DNA of 64,000 nt from an uncultured Crocinitomix sp. (GTDB lineage: Bacteria > Bacteroidota > Bacteroidia > Flavobacteriales_D > Crocinitomicaceae), in contig CAKZON010000019.1 of assembly GCA_937136425.1 (NCBI GenBank), forward strand, positions 124,001 to 188,000, written 5' to 3'. Positions 35,493-44,323 of the stretch are shown here, piece after piece (positions within the stretch are counted from its first letter, which is position 1; each line of letters begins with the position of its first letter). Position numbers and translations under genes: made by a program. The notes beneath the pieces were generated by a model. That model was not told where the DNA came from. It saw only the letters and a list, made by a program, of their open reading frames with translations, and ran no database searches.

Positions 35493-36662
35493 TTAGGTAG
35501 TTAAGAATTCTATTTTTGATTTCAGCCAATTTTCTTGGATGCTTAAAATATGATGCATTCTTTGCTCTGCATCTGCTAAATGATTCATTCCATGCTCTGC
35601 ATAAGTATTATAACCAAGCATAAATTCTTGAATAGAATGTTCCATATGTTTGATGATATATTCTTTCGGAACGTTACCAGACAAAAGCTCATTTAAAGCT
35701 GTTTTTTTTCTGAAAATCATATTGGAGAGTGCCGTTGATTTAGTTTCTATCTCACTCAGTTGATCAGTTAGTTTTAGTAATTCTTCATTGAGAATGATGG
35801 TTCTATTGTTGTCATGTAAGGTGTTGTTGGATACGTTTCTGTAGGAATGATTGAGAACAAAATTGAGTAAAACACCCCATAATATATATGCAATAAATCC
35901 TAAAAATAGAACGAGGTAAAAATTGGCGTCAAAAAAAATCATATCTCCCGACCATAGCTCATTATAAATGCCATTTTCATAGTCTCGCAAATAAACCCCT
36001 TGCGTAATTTTATAGCCAATTATTATATCAATAATGAATGTGAATGCTATTATGATAATTAACGGTCCAATTGCTGGCTTGCTCTGTTCTCCTTTCGTTT
36101 TTTGATATTTATTAAAAGTAATATACGTAGCAAAGCCAACAGCCATAAAAAGGAATGGAAACAGTATTACAAATAGCAATGCATTTCCACCATGATGCAG
36201 TGCAATTGCATAAACCGAAGGGTTTAAAATGCCATTACCAGAAGCCGGAACATCAAATAAAATGCTAAAACCAGTTGAAGAATAAAAGAGGATTAGAAAA
36301 AAGGTTAAACCAATAGTAACAATCACTCCAATTGCATAAGGCAAAAATTTATTTGTTGTAGCTTTAGTTGATTCATAATTGGTTGATGTAAACCGCGTCA
36401 ATTCATTCGTTTCAATCTCTTGTTCTCTGCTTTCTATTAGTTGGTTAATATTGCTAATGCTAGAATCAATTCTCTTTTTTTGCAATTCAATTTGGTCAAT
36501 TTCTTGCGTTAGTTTATGTCGGAATTGCTCTTTTTCAGACGTGCTAATGGTAATGTTGTCAATTATTTCGTCATAGGCACCATCTAAATAATTGCATATT
36601 GAACTGAGTGCACATTTAGATTCAACCGCGGCTGAAAATCCTTGTTTATAATAATTATTCAT
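35493..36662 (-). CDS. Coiled-coil four-helix membrane protein (third gene of the NLR-like operon)
   Basis: A 389-residue protein. A coiled coil spans about 45-95, four transmembrane helices lie at about 108-130, 155-178, 195-217 and 243-268, and a second coiled coil spans about 285-335. It has no enzyme motif. The layout, with coiled coils on both sides of the membrane region, suits a pore or membrane effector triggered by a partner. It follows the HEAT protein by 48 bases and precedes the vWA gene by ten. Function inferred from position only. Confidence 0.6.
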   Translation of the reverse strand: MNNYYKQGFSAAVESKCALSSICNYLDGAYDEIIDNITISTSEKEQFRHKLTQEIDQIELQKKRIDSSISNINQLIESREQEIETNELTRFTSTNYESTKATTNKFLPYAIGVIVTIGLTFFLILFYSSTGFSILFDVPASGNGILNPSVYAIALHHGGNALLFVILFPFLFMAVGFATYITFNKYQKTKGEQSKPAIGPLIIIIAFTFIIDIIIGYKITQGVYLRDYENGIYNELWSGDMIFFDANFYLVLFLGFIAYILWGVLLNFVLNHSYRNVSNNTLHDNNRTIILNEELLKLTDQLSEIETKSTALSNMIFRKKTALNELLSGNVPKEYIIKHMEHSIQEFMLGYNTYAEHGMNHLADAEQRMHHILSIQENWLKSKIEFLTT

Positions 36663-36710
36663 ACTTAGATTTATCGATTCAAAAGTTTTGGGTTGAGAGG
36701 GGATTTTGTT

Positions 36711-39359
36711 TTAAATATTGCGCATTAATTTACCTAGCCATTTTGCCAGTTTTGAAGATAAATTTCCTTTTTGGCGTGTTTTCCATTTATAAATGACATA
36801 GTTTAAGTCCTTTTTTGAATAGGGCTCGGCAAGAAAAGCATGAATAATTCCTTTTAGGGTTTCTTTCGTAGTCTTGTCTTCAAATAAGAGGTAAAAGAAT
36901 ATTTTTATCTTCAGCCAAACCCCAAGTCCAACTTTATTGTTTGCCGTTTGAGGTTGAATTTTAACCTTGTTTGATTGCGCACGTTGGTCTTTTAACCATT
37001 GAATTTTTCTTTCTTGCATTTCCACTGCATATGCCAAAATTTGGTCATGTTCTTCTTTTTCAAAGGTGTGAGCAATATCTAAAAATGTGAGGGTGGCAAA
37101 TTGTTGTGCAGGCTTTGAGGATGAGTTTAACCAAGTAAACAACGTTTCTTCTAATGCCGTTAATGGTCGGGCCATCATTTTTTCCCATGCCGGATATTCT
37201 GTACCATAAACCTTAATGAAAAACTGCCCGTTATTTAATTTTTTACGCTGTTCTAAAAACTGAAGAGTCCAACTTTTAACGAGTACGTTTCTATGGTCAG
37301 GAGTAAAACTTCCAATTGTTTCAGGAATGTATTCATAGGCCATGGCATAATCTTGCTGTTGTAGGTGAGCTAAAAAATTCAAGTTTGCCCGAACCACGTC
37401 TCCTCGTTTTTCTGTTTTTAATAGCTCAACAGCAATACCATAAAGTTCTCTTAACGTAAACCCTTTATCAGTAATTTCAATTTTTTCAAGCGTATTAATA
37501 ATTGAAATTAAGGCATTGTCTCTTTGTGTTGTTTTATTTCTTCGGTTGTCTTGCGAATGTTGCTGCATGCAAATAGACAACCAATGATTAATGACTTCTT
37601 TTAAAGTGTCGGGATAATCTCGATAACCACTCATTAAACCTTCACTAATCGCCTGGCTATAGTTTGGGTTAGGCATGAGTGAATCAAAAATTTCGTTGCG
37701 AAGCTGAAACGTGTGGTGAACAATAAATTTAGGTAGTACTTTCGCGACAGATTCTTGCACTTTGTTGTTATAATCAGTCGCAAAAGTGATTAAGAACTCA
37801 ACTATGTCTTTATGTAATTTGTTAGGTTGGTCATAGTCCGCCGCGTAAGCTAAAATTCGAACGGTTGTAGCTTTAATTGCTGCAATATTGTCACCGTTTT
37901 TACTATTGTTTTTATTTAAAAATAGGGCAATCCTTTTCTTAATTGTGTCTGCTTTTAGCCATTTATTAATTGTTTCAAATAAAAGATCATCCTCTTCATA
38001 TAATCTATATTGGGCTAATGATTTTGCTGCAATTCCTTGAATAAAATCATGTTTACTTGCTGCCAATTCTAAGTAAATACTTTCAATATTGGTTAATTCG
38101 TTAATTCCAATATCTCTTGTTGTTTCTATAAAAACTTGTCTTAAAAGTGCCCTTTTTTGTGTGGTGCCGTGTAGGTCCCAATTCGTGTGCTTTCTTTTAT
38201 AAGATTCTTGCATTAATCCAGAAAAAACAGACAATGCTTTTTCAATATGTCTCGGAAATTGTTGCACTGCTGTTCGCAATAAATTAACTCTTGTTCCAGG
38301 GTTTCTTGCAACAATAAGGTCTCCTTCATCAGTTGTTTCAAACCTAAAAAACACCATTAAAAACTCGAGGTTATGATAATCCAAAGCTTCCAATGTTTTT
38401 CCACTTTGTCTCCAAAATGTTGTATCAATCATATGACTAATAATCTCAAAATATTGATTGCAAAACAAACCATTAAACAATGCTGCAGTAAGGGCTATTA
38501 TTTTTTGTTCCAATGTTAAGTTATTAAACCATTTTGTTTCAATCTCTTCTTGAGATTGACTCAGGTTTGTAATAATCTGTTCTAGTTTTTTATCAGACAA
38601 TAATGTTTGTGCAGAGCGACAATTATTAAGGAAAATAGTTAGTTTTTGTGGTGTGCTTACAGAATCAACTAAGGTTGAAAGTGTTTGGTTTTGACTGAAT
38701 TTTGTATGTTCATTTATTTCATCTAATTCTGCTAGAAATGGAGGGACTTGTTCTTGAATTTTAGCACTAAACCACGGAATTAAATCAGTTTTACTATAGT
38801 GATTGTCCTCTGGCACGGCAAACCAGTATTCTATTATGTTTCTGCCAGACTTTAGCCAAGTTGACTGTGGTGTTGCTGTGTTTATTATAAAATAAGATTG
38901 CTTTTCTTCGCTAATTTGTACTAATTGGTTAAAGTCGTATTGTATGTGCCTTGGGTGGATGGCGTTGAGGAGAATAATATTAGCCGAGTCAAGTTGCATG
39001 AGTTGGCCGTTTAATGCTACGTCCTCTTCATTTTGAATCAATTCAATTATTTTGTGGTCAGGTTGATTTTCTCCTAGGCGTTTAGCAATGTTTCTTCCAA
39101 AACTAAAGTGATCAAATTGATCATTTCCTTTTATAATTAGAACTCGCTTATTGCTTATTTCAGTAAGCACCTTATCACTAAAAATAGGATCAGGGTAAAT
39201 TTCTTCTTGCTCAAAATCAATTTCAGAAAAAGAGGGATTTGTAATGCGGTGTTCGTAAAAATTCTGGATGTGATCACCCGTATTCACATTTTGGGCGTGA
39301 ATCGTGGAATTGGCAATAATAGTTCCTTTATTGTCTAGATTTTCAATTGTCGTTTCCAT
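36711..39359 (-). CDS. NLR-like protein with degenerate P-loop and helical repeats
   Basis: An 882-residue protein. Residues 11-36 form an Asn/Gly-rich motif (KGTIIANSTIHAQNVNTGDH, then IQNFY) that matches the C-terminus of the neighbouring 309-residue protein. A nucleotide-binding-like region follows (about 45-330): the strand VLIIKGNDQFDHFSFGRNIA is where a Walker A should lie but has no GK[ST], and NIILLNAIHP resembles a degraded Walker B. About 340 to 840 is helical solenoid of HEAT type. This is the layout of STAND/NLR signalling ATPases, but nucleotide hydrolysis is doubtful. It overlaps the upstream gene by 17 bases. Confidence 0.65.
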   Translation of the reverse strand: METTIENLDNKGTIIANSTIHAQNVNTGDHIQNFYEHRITNPSFSEIDFEQEEIYPDPIFSDKVLTEISNKRVLIIKGNDQFDHFSFGRNIAKRLGENQPDHKIIELIQNEEDVALNGQLMQLDSANIILLNAIHPRHIQYDFNQLVQISEEKQSYFIINTATPQSTWLKSGRNIIEYWFAVPEDNHYSKTDLIPWFSAKIQEQVPPFLAELDEINEHTKFSQNQTLSTLVDSVSTPQKLTIFLNNCRSAQTLLSDKKLEQIITNLSQSQEEIETKWFNNLTLEQKIIALTAALFNGLFCNQYFEIISHMIDTTFWRQSGKTLEALDYHNLEFLMVFFRFETTDEGDLIVARNPGTRVNLLRTAVQQFPRHIEKALSVFSGLMQESYKRKHTNWDLHGTTQKRALLRQVFIETTRDIGINELTNIESIYLELAASKHDFIQGIAAKSLAQYRLYEEDDLLFETINKWLKADTIKKRIALFLNKNNSKNGDNIAAIKATTVRILAYAADYDQPNKLHKDIVEFLITFATDYNNKVQESVAKVLPKFIVHHTFQLRNEIFDSLMPNPNYSQAISEGLMSGYRDYPDTLKEVINHWLSICMQQHSQDNRRNKTTQRDNALISIINTLEKIEITDKGFTLRELYGIAVELLKTEKRGDVVRANLNFLAHLQQQDYAMAYEYIPETIGSFTPDHRNVLVKSWTLQFLEQRKKLNNGQFFIKVYGTEYPAWEKMMARPLTALEETLFTWLNSSSKPAQQFATLTFLDIAHTFEKEEHDQILAYAVEMQERKIQWLKDQRAQSNKVKIQPQTANNKVGLGVWLKIKIFFYLLFEDKTTKETLKGIIHAFLAEPYSKKDLNYVIYKWKTRQKGNLSSKLAKWLGKLMRNI

Positions 39360-40272
39360 CTTTTCCGTTTTTGTTATAAAAATTTTGTGTCAAGTTTCCG
39401 AAGTTGATGCTCTCACCTTTAATATCCCCTAAAAACACATTCCCTCCATTGTTGTTAAGGGTTTCAATGTGAGTTTTTCCTCCTGGTTTTATTCCTTTCG
39501 AATTGTAGTTTTTGTTGAGTTCAATTGTGCTTTTTAGAATGGTAGAAAGCGCCATTAACAGACCATGCTCTCCGGCTATATCATGTTTATTATTGACGAA
39601 ACTTGTTCTTAACTGATCTTGTGATAGTGTTGCGCCAATTCGAACGGGAATGATTTGTCCAAGCTCAAATAAAGCCGCTAATTCATTTTTAAATTCATCC
39701 GCCTTTAATATATTGTTAGCATCATCATCTATACACCAAATTATGAATGGTTGTTGCGTTAATGTTGTTTTAAGCTGGTTCAATATACTATTTGCAGTGT
39801 CTTGATTTAACTCTTCAAATTTTAGTGGAATTGTACTAGTTTTCCCAGGATAGTTTAAAGCCGTTTTAACCTCATCAAGGCAGTTTGCTTTAGCCAAAAT
39901 TGAAATTTTGGTTTCATCAAAATTTGAGAAATCGATTTTATTAAAATCAATAAACGATTCAATTGTTCCTACCTTTTCTTGAAAGCTCTCCCAGTTCTTG
40001 AAGTTGATATAGTTTAAAATACTTGTGATAAACTCGGCATTCCTACCAACATTTTCACCTTTTTCAATAGCTGAATTTATGTCAATTAAAAGGTCGTTGA
40101 GGTATTTTTGTTTTACATCTGGTAATTGAGGGTCTCTGGGGTTTTTAATTATCCCATCAATAATATTGCTAGACAAAGTACTAAAGCCACTATAGGTTAA
40201 TGTGCTTTTACTTTTCCAGGAACAAATTTCGAGCAGTTGTAATAATCGAGTAGGGTTGTATGGAGTAGCCAT
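39343..40272 (-). CDS. Putative signalling or effector protein with C-terminal amyloid-like motif
   Basis: A 309-residue protein, first in the operon. The N-terminal 110 residues are helical and may be an adaptor domain of the effector-associated type. The middle (about 172-250) is alpha/beta (QPFIIWCIDDDANN, LGQIIPVRIG) with no recognised catalytic motif. Residues 274-300 (NNGGNVFLGDIKG, INFGNLTQNFY) match the start of the NLR-like protein next door. Such shared motifs at the C-terminus of an effector and the N-terminus of an NLR are the signature of bacterial amyloid signalling. The gene overlaps the next by 17 bases. Confidence 0.6.
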   Translation of the reverse strand: MATPYNPTRLLQLLEICSWKSKSTLTYSGFSTLSSNIIDGIIKNPRDPQLPDVKQKYLNDLLIDINSAIEKGENVGRNAEFITSILNYINFKNWESFQEKVGTIESFIDFNKIDFSNFDETKISILAKANCLDEVKTALNYPGKTSTIPLKFEELNQDTANSILNQLKTTLTQQPFIIWCIDDDANNILKADEFKNELAALFELGQIIPVRIGATLSQDQLRTSFVNNKHDIAGEHGLLMALSTILKSTIELNKNYNSKGIKPGGKTHIETLNNNGGNVFLGDIKGESINFGNLTQNFYNKNGKDGNDN

Positions 40273-40343
40273 GGTGTTCTTTTTTATCCAAGAACATCAT
40301 ACTTGCCCATTTACTAAAATAAAAATGCTTAGTTGCTTAAAAC

Positions 40344-40362
40344 AAATCCCCAAAAGGGATTT
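40344..40362 (-). terminator. Weak hairpin between the LytTR gene and the NLR-like operon
   Basis: Perfect seven-base arms AAATCCC and GGGATTT with a five-base loop, followed on the minus strand by GTTTT. It lies behind the LytTR gene and before the start of the 309-residue gene, so the operon has its own promoter or relies on read-through. Confidence 0.4.
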
Positions 40363-40377
40363 ATATCTCCCCGCATT

Positions 40378-41070
40378 TTATACGGTATCAAAATTTTTCA
40401 AGAAATCTTTCCTGTAGGTGTCGCTAATAGGAACCGCATCTTTAATCCCTTCTAACTGAATCATATTACCCACATATGTTTCAACTTTTTCAATATTAAT
40501 AGTATACGAGCGGTGAACCTGAACAAGGTTGTCAGCATTCAACTTTTCAATTACATTATTCATGGGGGTAGATGAGACAAATCGTTTTCCGTTGGTCAAG
40601 AAAATATCGCAATTATTTCGTGCGGCCTTAAGATAAACAACATCTTGTTTCACAATTTTATGCTTCTTGTCACCATGACTGACCAAAATAAATGGACTTT
40701 CCGTAGTTTCTGATTCTTCTGTATTGATTTCTAATAAACTATTACGAAGTTGCAAAAGCGTAACAGGTTTGGGAATATTGGTTTGGGGCTTCGTTTTTTG
40801 AGCACGCTGAAATGTTTGCATGTTTTGCATCTCGCTTAAATAAATAAACGGAATGTTTTTCTGGTGCAATTCCAATCCCAAATCAATGCCACTAAGGGGA
40901 CCGTTTAGCTCTATGTCAACTAGTGCAACGTCAGGTTTTGTTTGCTTGATTAGTGCCATAGCGTCAGCTACATTGTCTGCAGTTTCGGTTTTTGGATAAC
41001 CTAAAGTTTCTAATTTGTCCTGTAAGTCTTCAACAATTAACGGATCATTTTCTACAATAAGAATGTTCAT
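40378..41070 (-). CDS. LytTR-family response regulator
   Basis: A 230-residue response regulator. The receiver domain (1-115) has the phospho-acceptor D52 (VALVDIELNG) and the acidic pair E7/D9. The C-terminal LytTR domain (about 130-230) has the typical KHKIVKQDVVYLKAARNNC and VQVHRSYTINIEKV. It binds direct repeats in promoters. It is divergent from the TPR sensor kinase (46 bases), its likely partner. Confidence 0.92.
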   Translation of the reverse strand: MNILIVENDPLIVEDLQDKLETLGYPKTETADNVADAMALIKQTKPDVALVDIELNGPLSGIDLGLELHQKNIPFIYLSEMQNMQTFQRAQKTKPQTNIPKPVTLLQLRNSLLEINTEESETTESPFILVSHGDKKHKIVKQDVVYLKAARNNCDIFLTNGKRFVSSTPMNNVIEKLNADNLVQVHRSYTINIEKVETYVGNMIQLEGIKDAVPISDTYRKDFLKNFDTV

Positions 41071-41116
41071 ATTATTTGGGGTTAGTATATTTACACAACC
41101 CTAAATTTAGACAAAA

Positions 41117-43000
41117 ATGAAAAGTAAAGCGTTAATCACATTTTTAATATGTTGCTCAACGCAGGTTCTTTGGTCTAGTCCTATTTTAGATTCTTTGTTT
41201 AATGCTGCAAAAATTCTGGAGAGTGAAAAAGAGTATGAGCAAGGAGCTCAAGTATTTAAAGAAGCCCTAACATATGCAGAGCAAGAAGGGAATCTATTAA
41301 CACAGGCCCATATTCACAGTCATCTCAACGGTATTTTTTTTAAACTCAGTCGGTATAACGAAGGGATTCGGGAAAGTGAATATTCTTTAGAGTTATTTAA
41401 GGAAATGAAGATGTGGAATGAAGCTGCTGGCAATTATTATAATTTGGGGCTCAATTATAAAAAAATTGGAAGTATAGATATGGCCATGAAAAACCTTCTT
41501 TCCTCACTCAAAATTGCAGAAAAATTGGGTGATAAAGAGAGAATTGCAGCTGTGTATCGTGTTTTGGGGAACATTAACAAAGACATGCTAAATTTTAAAA
41601 AGGCATTGGATTATCATTCGTCTGCTTTAGCAATTTATTATGAAATTAATGACTCTTCTGCTGTGTCAAGTTGTTATCATAATATTGGCCAAGTTTATAA
41701 TAAAAGTGGAGACTTGGATCAGGCGAAACACTATTTGTTTAAAGCCCGTAGCATAAAAATAATATGCGGTGAATCAACGGGGGCTAATAGTTCTCAAATA
41801 GGCCTTTATTATTCTGAAATAAATGAATTGGATAGTGCTAAATTTTATTTCTATCAGTCAATCCAGGAAAGAAAAAAAGAGGGGAATTTTATTAAAACAG
41901 CTGCTCCTCATACCTATTTGGCTGAACTTTTTTTAAATCAAGGGAATTTAGATTTATGCCGGTTGCATTTGGATACGGCCTATCAATTGGCAAATTCTGC
42001 CAACTTAAATCAAGAACTAATTGATATTTTAAAATTAGAGATGCTTTTGGAAAAGGCAAAGAGTCCCAATTCCGAATTAATATTAAAGCATGAGCAATTA
42101 ACGGCCTTAAATAAAATCGTAATAGGAGAGGCAAGCTTGAAAGAAACTGCACGGCTTGAAGTGGAATATGGAACAATTAAAAAAAATCAAGAGATTGAGA
42201 GAAAGAACAATGAACTGGCTTTACAAGATCTAGAAAATGAAAAATTGAACATTCGCAATAACTTCTTTTTTGCGGGATTAATAGTCGCCATACTTTTTGT
42301 CATAACTGTTATCTTTTATAACATCAAATTAAGAAAAAGAAAAGACGAAACGGAACAAAAAAATGAACTGCTAGAAATAAGTAATACACTAATTGATAAT
42401 TTGCATAAAGAATTGAGTCACCGAACCAAAAATTATTACCAAATGTTTGGAGGCATTCTTAAATATGATCGACGAAGAACGGAGAATCAAGAATTGAAAG
42501 ACATGTTAACCAGTTATATTAATAGGGTGGAGGCAATGTCGCAAATTCAACGTTATTTACTGGCTGATAATTCACTCAATCAAGAGGTTCAATTAGATCT
42601 TTATCTGTCTGATTTATTATCTAATATTGAATTAGTACTAAACAATATTTCTCCTAAAGTTGCTATCACAAAAAGTTTCGAAACCATTTCTTGCGACTAT
42701 GATAAAGCCATGCGAATTGGCTTAGCCTTAAATGAAATGGTAGCAAATTCTTTTGAACATGGATTTGATCAAGTTGAAAACCCCGCGATTGATGTTTTGC
42801 TGATTGAAAATGATAACGGTGTAATTTCATTAGACATTAAGGATAATGGGGTGGGTATAAAGAAAAGTGATAAGAATAAATCAAAATCATCAAAAGGGAT
42901 TGGTTTAATTGAGATGATATTAAATAGCATTAATGGCGAATTTAATTATGCCGACGGAATGACTGAAGGAACATTGGTGCAAATAAGAATTCCGAAATAA
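41117..43000 (+). CDS. TPR-containing sensor histidine kinase (HisKA_2 type)
   Basis: A 627-residue kinase. A signal-like N-terminal helix is followed by TPR repeats (about 25-330; e.g. NYYNLGLNYKKIGSIDMAMK), then a coiled coil, a transmembrane helix (about 380-400), a HisKA_2 dimerisation domain with H435 in LSHRTKN, and a HATPase (NEMVANSFEHGF, DNGVGI, KGIGLIEM). This is the common Bacteroidota design. It senses through the TPR region facing the periplasm and should phosphorylate the divergent LytTR regulator. Confidence 0.9.
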   Translation: MKSKALITFLICCSTQVLWSSPILDSLFNAAKILESEKEYEQGAQVFKEALTYAEQEGNLLTQAHIHSHLNGIFFKLSRYNEGIRESEYSLELFKEMKMWNEAAGNYYNLGLNYKKIGSIDMAMKNLLSSLKIAEKLGDKERIAAVYRVLGNINKDMLNFKKALDYHSSALAIYYEINDSSAVSSCYHNIGQVYNKSGDLDQAKHYLFKARSIKIICGESTGANSSQIGLYYSEINELDSAKFYFYQSIQERKKEGNFIKTAAPHTYLAELFLNQGNLDLCRLHLDTAYQLANSANLNQELIDILKLEMLLEKAKSPNSELILKHEQLTALNKIVIGEASLKETARLEVEYGTIKKNQEIERKNNELALQDLENEKLNIRNNFFFAGLIVAILFVITVIFYNIKLRKRKDETEQKNELLEISNTLIDNLHKELSHRTKNYYQMFGGILKYDRRRTENQELKDMLTSYINRVEAMSQIQRYLLADNSLNQEVQLDLYLSDLLSNIELVLNNISPKVAITKSFETISCDYDKAMRIGLALNEMVANSFEHGFDQVENPAIDVLLIENDNGVISLDIKDNGVGIKKSDKNKSKSSKGIGLIEMILNSINGEFNYADGMTEGTLVQIRIPK

Positions 43001-43027
43001 AAAAGGGAGCAGTAAATTACTGCCCCC
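42998..43027 (-). terminator. Intrinsic terminator of the lipoprotein gene at 43053
   Basis: Arms GGGAGCAGTAA and TTACTGCCCCC (one mismatch), with a T-run on the minus strand (43004 down). It may also end the sensor kinase transcript from the other side. Confidence 0.65.
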
Positions 43028-43052
43028 TAAAATTACAACTATGTAGCTGACC

Positions 43053-43457
43053 TTATATGACTATTGTAATATTAGTGTCTGCAGTAATTGAAACATTATT
43101 TGTGGTTGTTGTATTTCCACTAAATATAACTTTGAAGTAATAATTACCTGCTGGAACTGTCATTTCAAATTCACCATTCGAATCGGTCGTTTGAGTATCC
43201 GTAGCATTGCTACTTCCAACAGGGTATATTTTAACTAAAGCGCCTTGCAATCCTGTACCGTTAGCATCTTCAACAATGCCATAAACTACTGGCTCTTCTT
43301 CATCATCTCCTCCACGGTTTTCGTCAACATGTGTGACTATTGCTCGTCCGTTATTTACTTCATCTACTTCCTCTTTTTCGCATGAGGTTGTAAACCCAGC
43401 CAAGATCATTAAAGTTAAAAAGAGGTTTCTTGTATTTACTAATTTTAAAGTGTTCAT
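43053..43457 (-). CDS. Lipoprotein with carboxypeptidase-regulatory-like domain
   Basis: A 134-residue lipoprotein. I take the ATG at 43457 as start (the frame is open to 43487), because it gives a normal signal peptide ending LAGFTTSC, where the Cys is lipidated. After an acidic linker (GGDDEEE) follows a single carboxypeptidase-regulatory-like beta-sandwich (VVYGIVEDANGTGLQGALVK, then FEMTVPAGNYYFKV). Such domains are common in Bacteroidota surface proteins. Function unknown. A palindrome TTCAAACAATAGTGTTTGGA (about 43481-43500) upstream could be an operator. Confidence 0.65.
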   Translation of the reverse strand: MNTLKLVNTRNLFLTLMILAGFTTSCEKEEVDEVNNGRAIVTHVDENRGGDDEEEPVVYGIVEDANGTGLQGALVKIYPVGSSNATDTQTTDSNGEFEMTVPAGNYYFKVIFSGNTTTTNNVSITADTNITIVI

Positions 43458-43763
43458 GTTAATTCTGTTTAAAATTTGTCCAAACACTATTGTTTGAACT
43501 TAAAAACAGGAAGAATCACTTTTTCAAAACCCCAACTCTTCCCATTAAGGAGGTGTTGAAAAAGTAGAAGCAGAACTAAATTTTGCGCAAATGAAAAACC
43601 TTCTTATTCATGATTTAAAAAGGCTTAGCGCCGCTTTCATGTCTACAAATCTAGAGCATGTTTAAACCAATGTGAAGCAAGCAGAAAACGCGAACTTCGT
43701 GAAGAGTTCGCGCAGTGATTTTTAATGAAAATGGATTGTGGTTCGATTATTGTTTTTACAACT
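43458..43763. other. Intergenic region with palindromes
   Basis: Between the lipoprotein gene and the DUF4476 gene. It contains a TCCAAACA...TGTTTGAA dyad near 43481-43500 and a perfect eight-base hairpin CGCGAACT / AGTTCGCG at 43689-43712. No gene is supported. Confidence 0.35.
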
Positions 43764-44183
43764 ATGAATTTAAAAATGAAGCGTATGAAACGAGCAGTAT
43801 TTTTTTTAGTAATTGGATTGGCTTTTGCCTGTGAGAAGTTTGAAGATGGAATAATTATTAATCCACCCGACGTGCCAACTGTAACCGTTTGTGATAATGT
43901 AGCAACTGCTACAGATGTTGCTTTTATGAAAGGGCAAATTGATGAACAAGCATTTAAAGATGAGCGAATGGTGCGCGCTAAATTGGTAACTAAGGGTTAT
44001 TGTTTTGTATCGTCACAAGTAATTGAAATTATGGATGCCATGTGGTTTGCAGATGCCGAGCTTGAAATAGCAAAGCATTTATATCATCAAACAACTGATA
44101 GAGATAATTACTACCTGGTAGTGGATGCGTTGGATCATAAGAGCGATCGCGACGAACTCAACATGTATATTTTGGAGCATTAA
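43764..44183 (+). CDS. DUF4476-like lipoprotein
   Basis: A 139-residue lipoprotein when started at ATG 43764 (the frame is open from 43725; the later start gives a proper signal peptide ending LAFAC). The C-terminal domain (VCDNVATATDVAFMKGQI, then RDNYYLVVDALDHKSDRDEL) matches DUF4476. It is exported and lipid-anchored; function unknown. Transcription ends at the hairpin at 44227. Confidence 0.72.
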   Translation: MNLKMKRMKRAVFFLVIGLAFACEKFEDGIIINPPDVPTVTVCDNVATATDVAFMKGQIDEQAFKDERMVRAKLVTKGYCFVSSQVIEIMDAMWFADAELEIAKHLYHQTTDRDNYYLVVDALDHKSDRDELNMYILEH

Positions 44184-44226
44184 TAACAGAAAGTAATAGA
44201 ATAGATAGTTTAAAGTTGCAATCTAG

Positions 44227-44263
44227 AAGAGGTAAACGATTAATACGTTTGCCTCTTTTTTTT
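44227..44263 (+). terminator. Intrinsic terminator behind the DUF4476 gene
   Basis: Arms AAGAGGTAAACG and CGTTTGCCTCTT (one G-U pair) with a seven-base loop and a T-run at 44256-44263. Confidence 0.82.
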
Positions 44264-44302
44264 GAGCAATGGTTTATCGTAACATTATAACATGGTTGTA
44301 CT

Positions 44303-44310
44303 TATATTTG
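44303..44310 (+). promoter_or_regulatory. Candidate -7 element of the MORN gene
   Basis: TATATTTG matches TAnnTTTG and lies 13 bases before the ATG at 44324. No clear -33 box is visible. Confidence 0.45.
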
Positions 44311-44323
44311 CGACTAAGAACTT

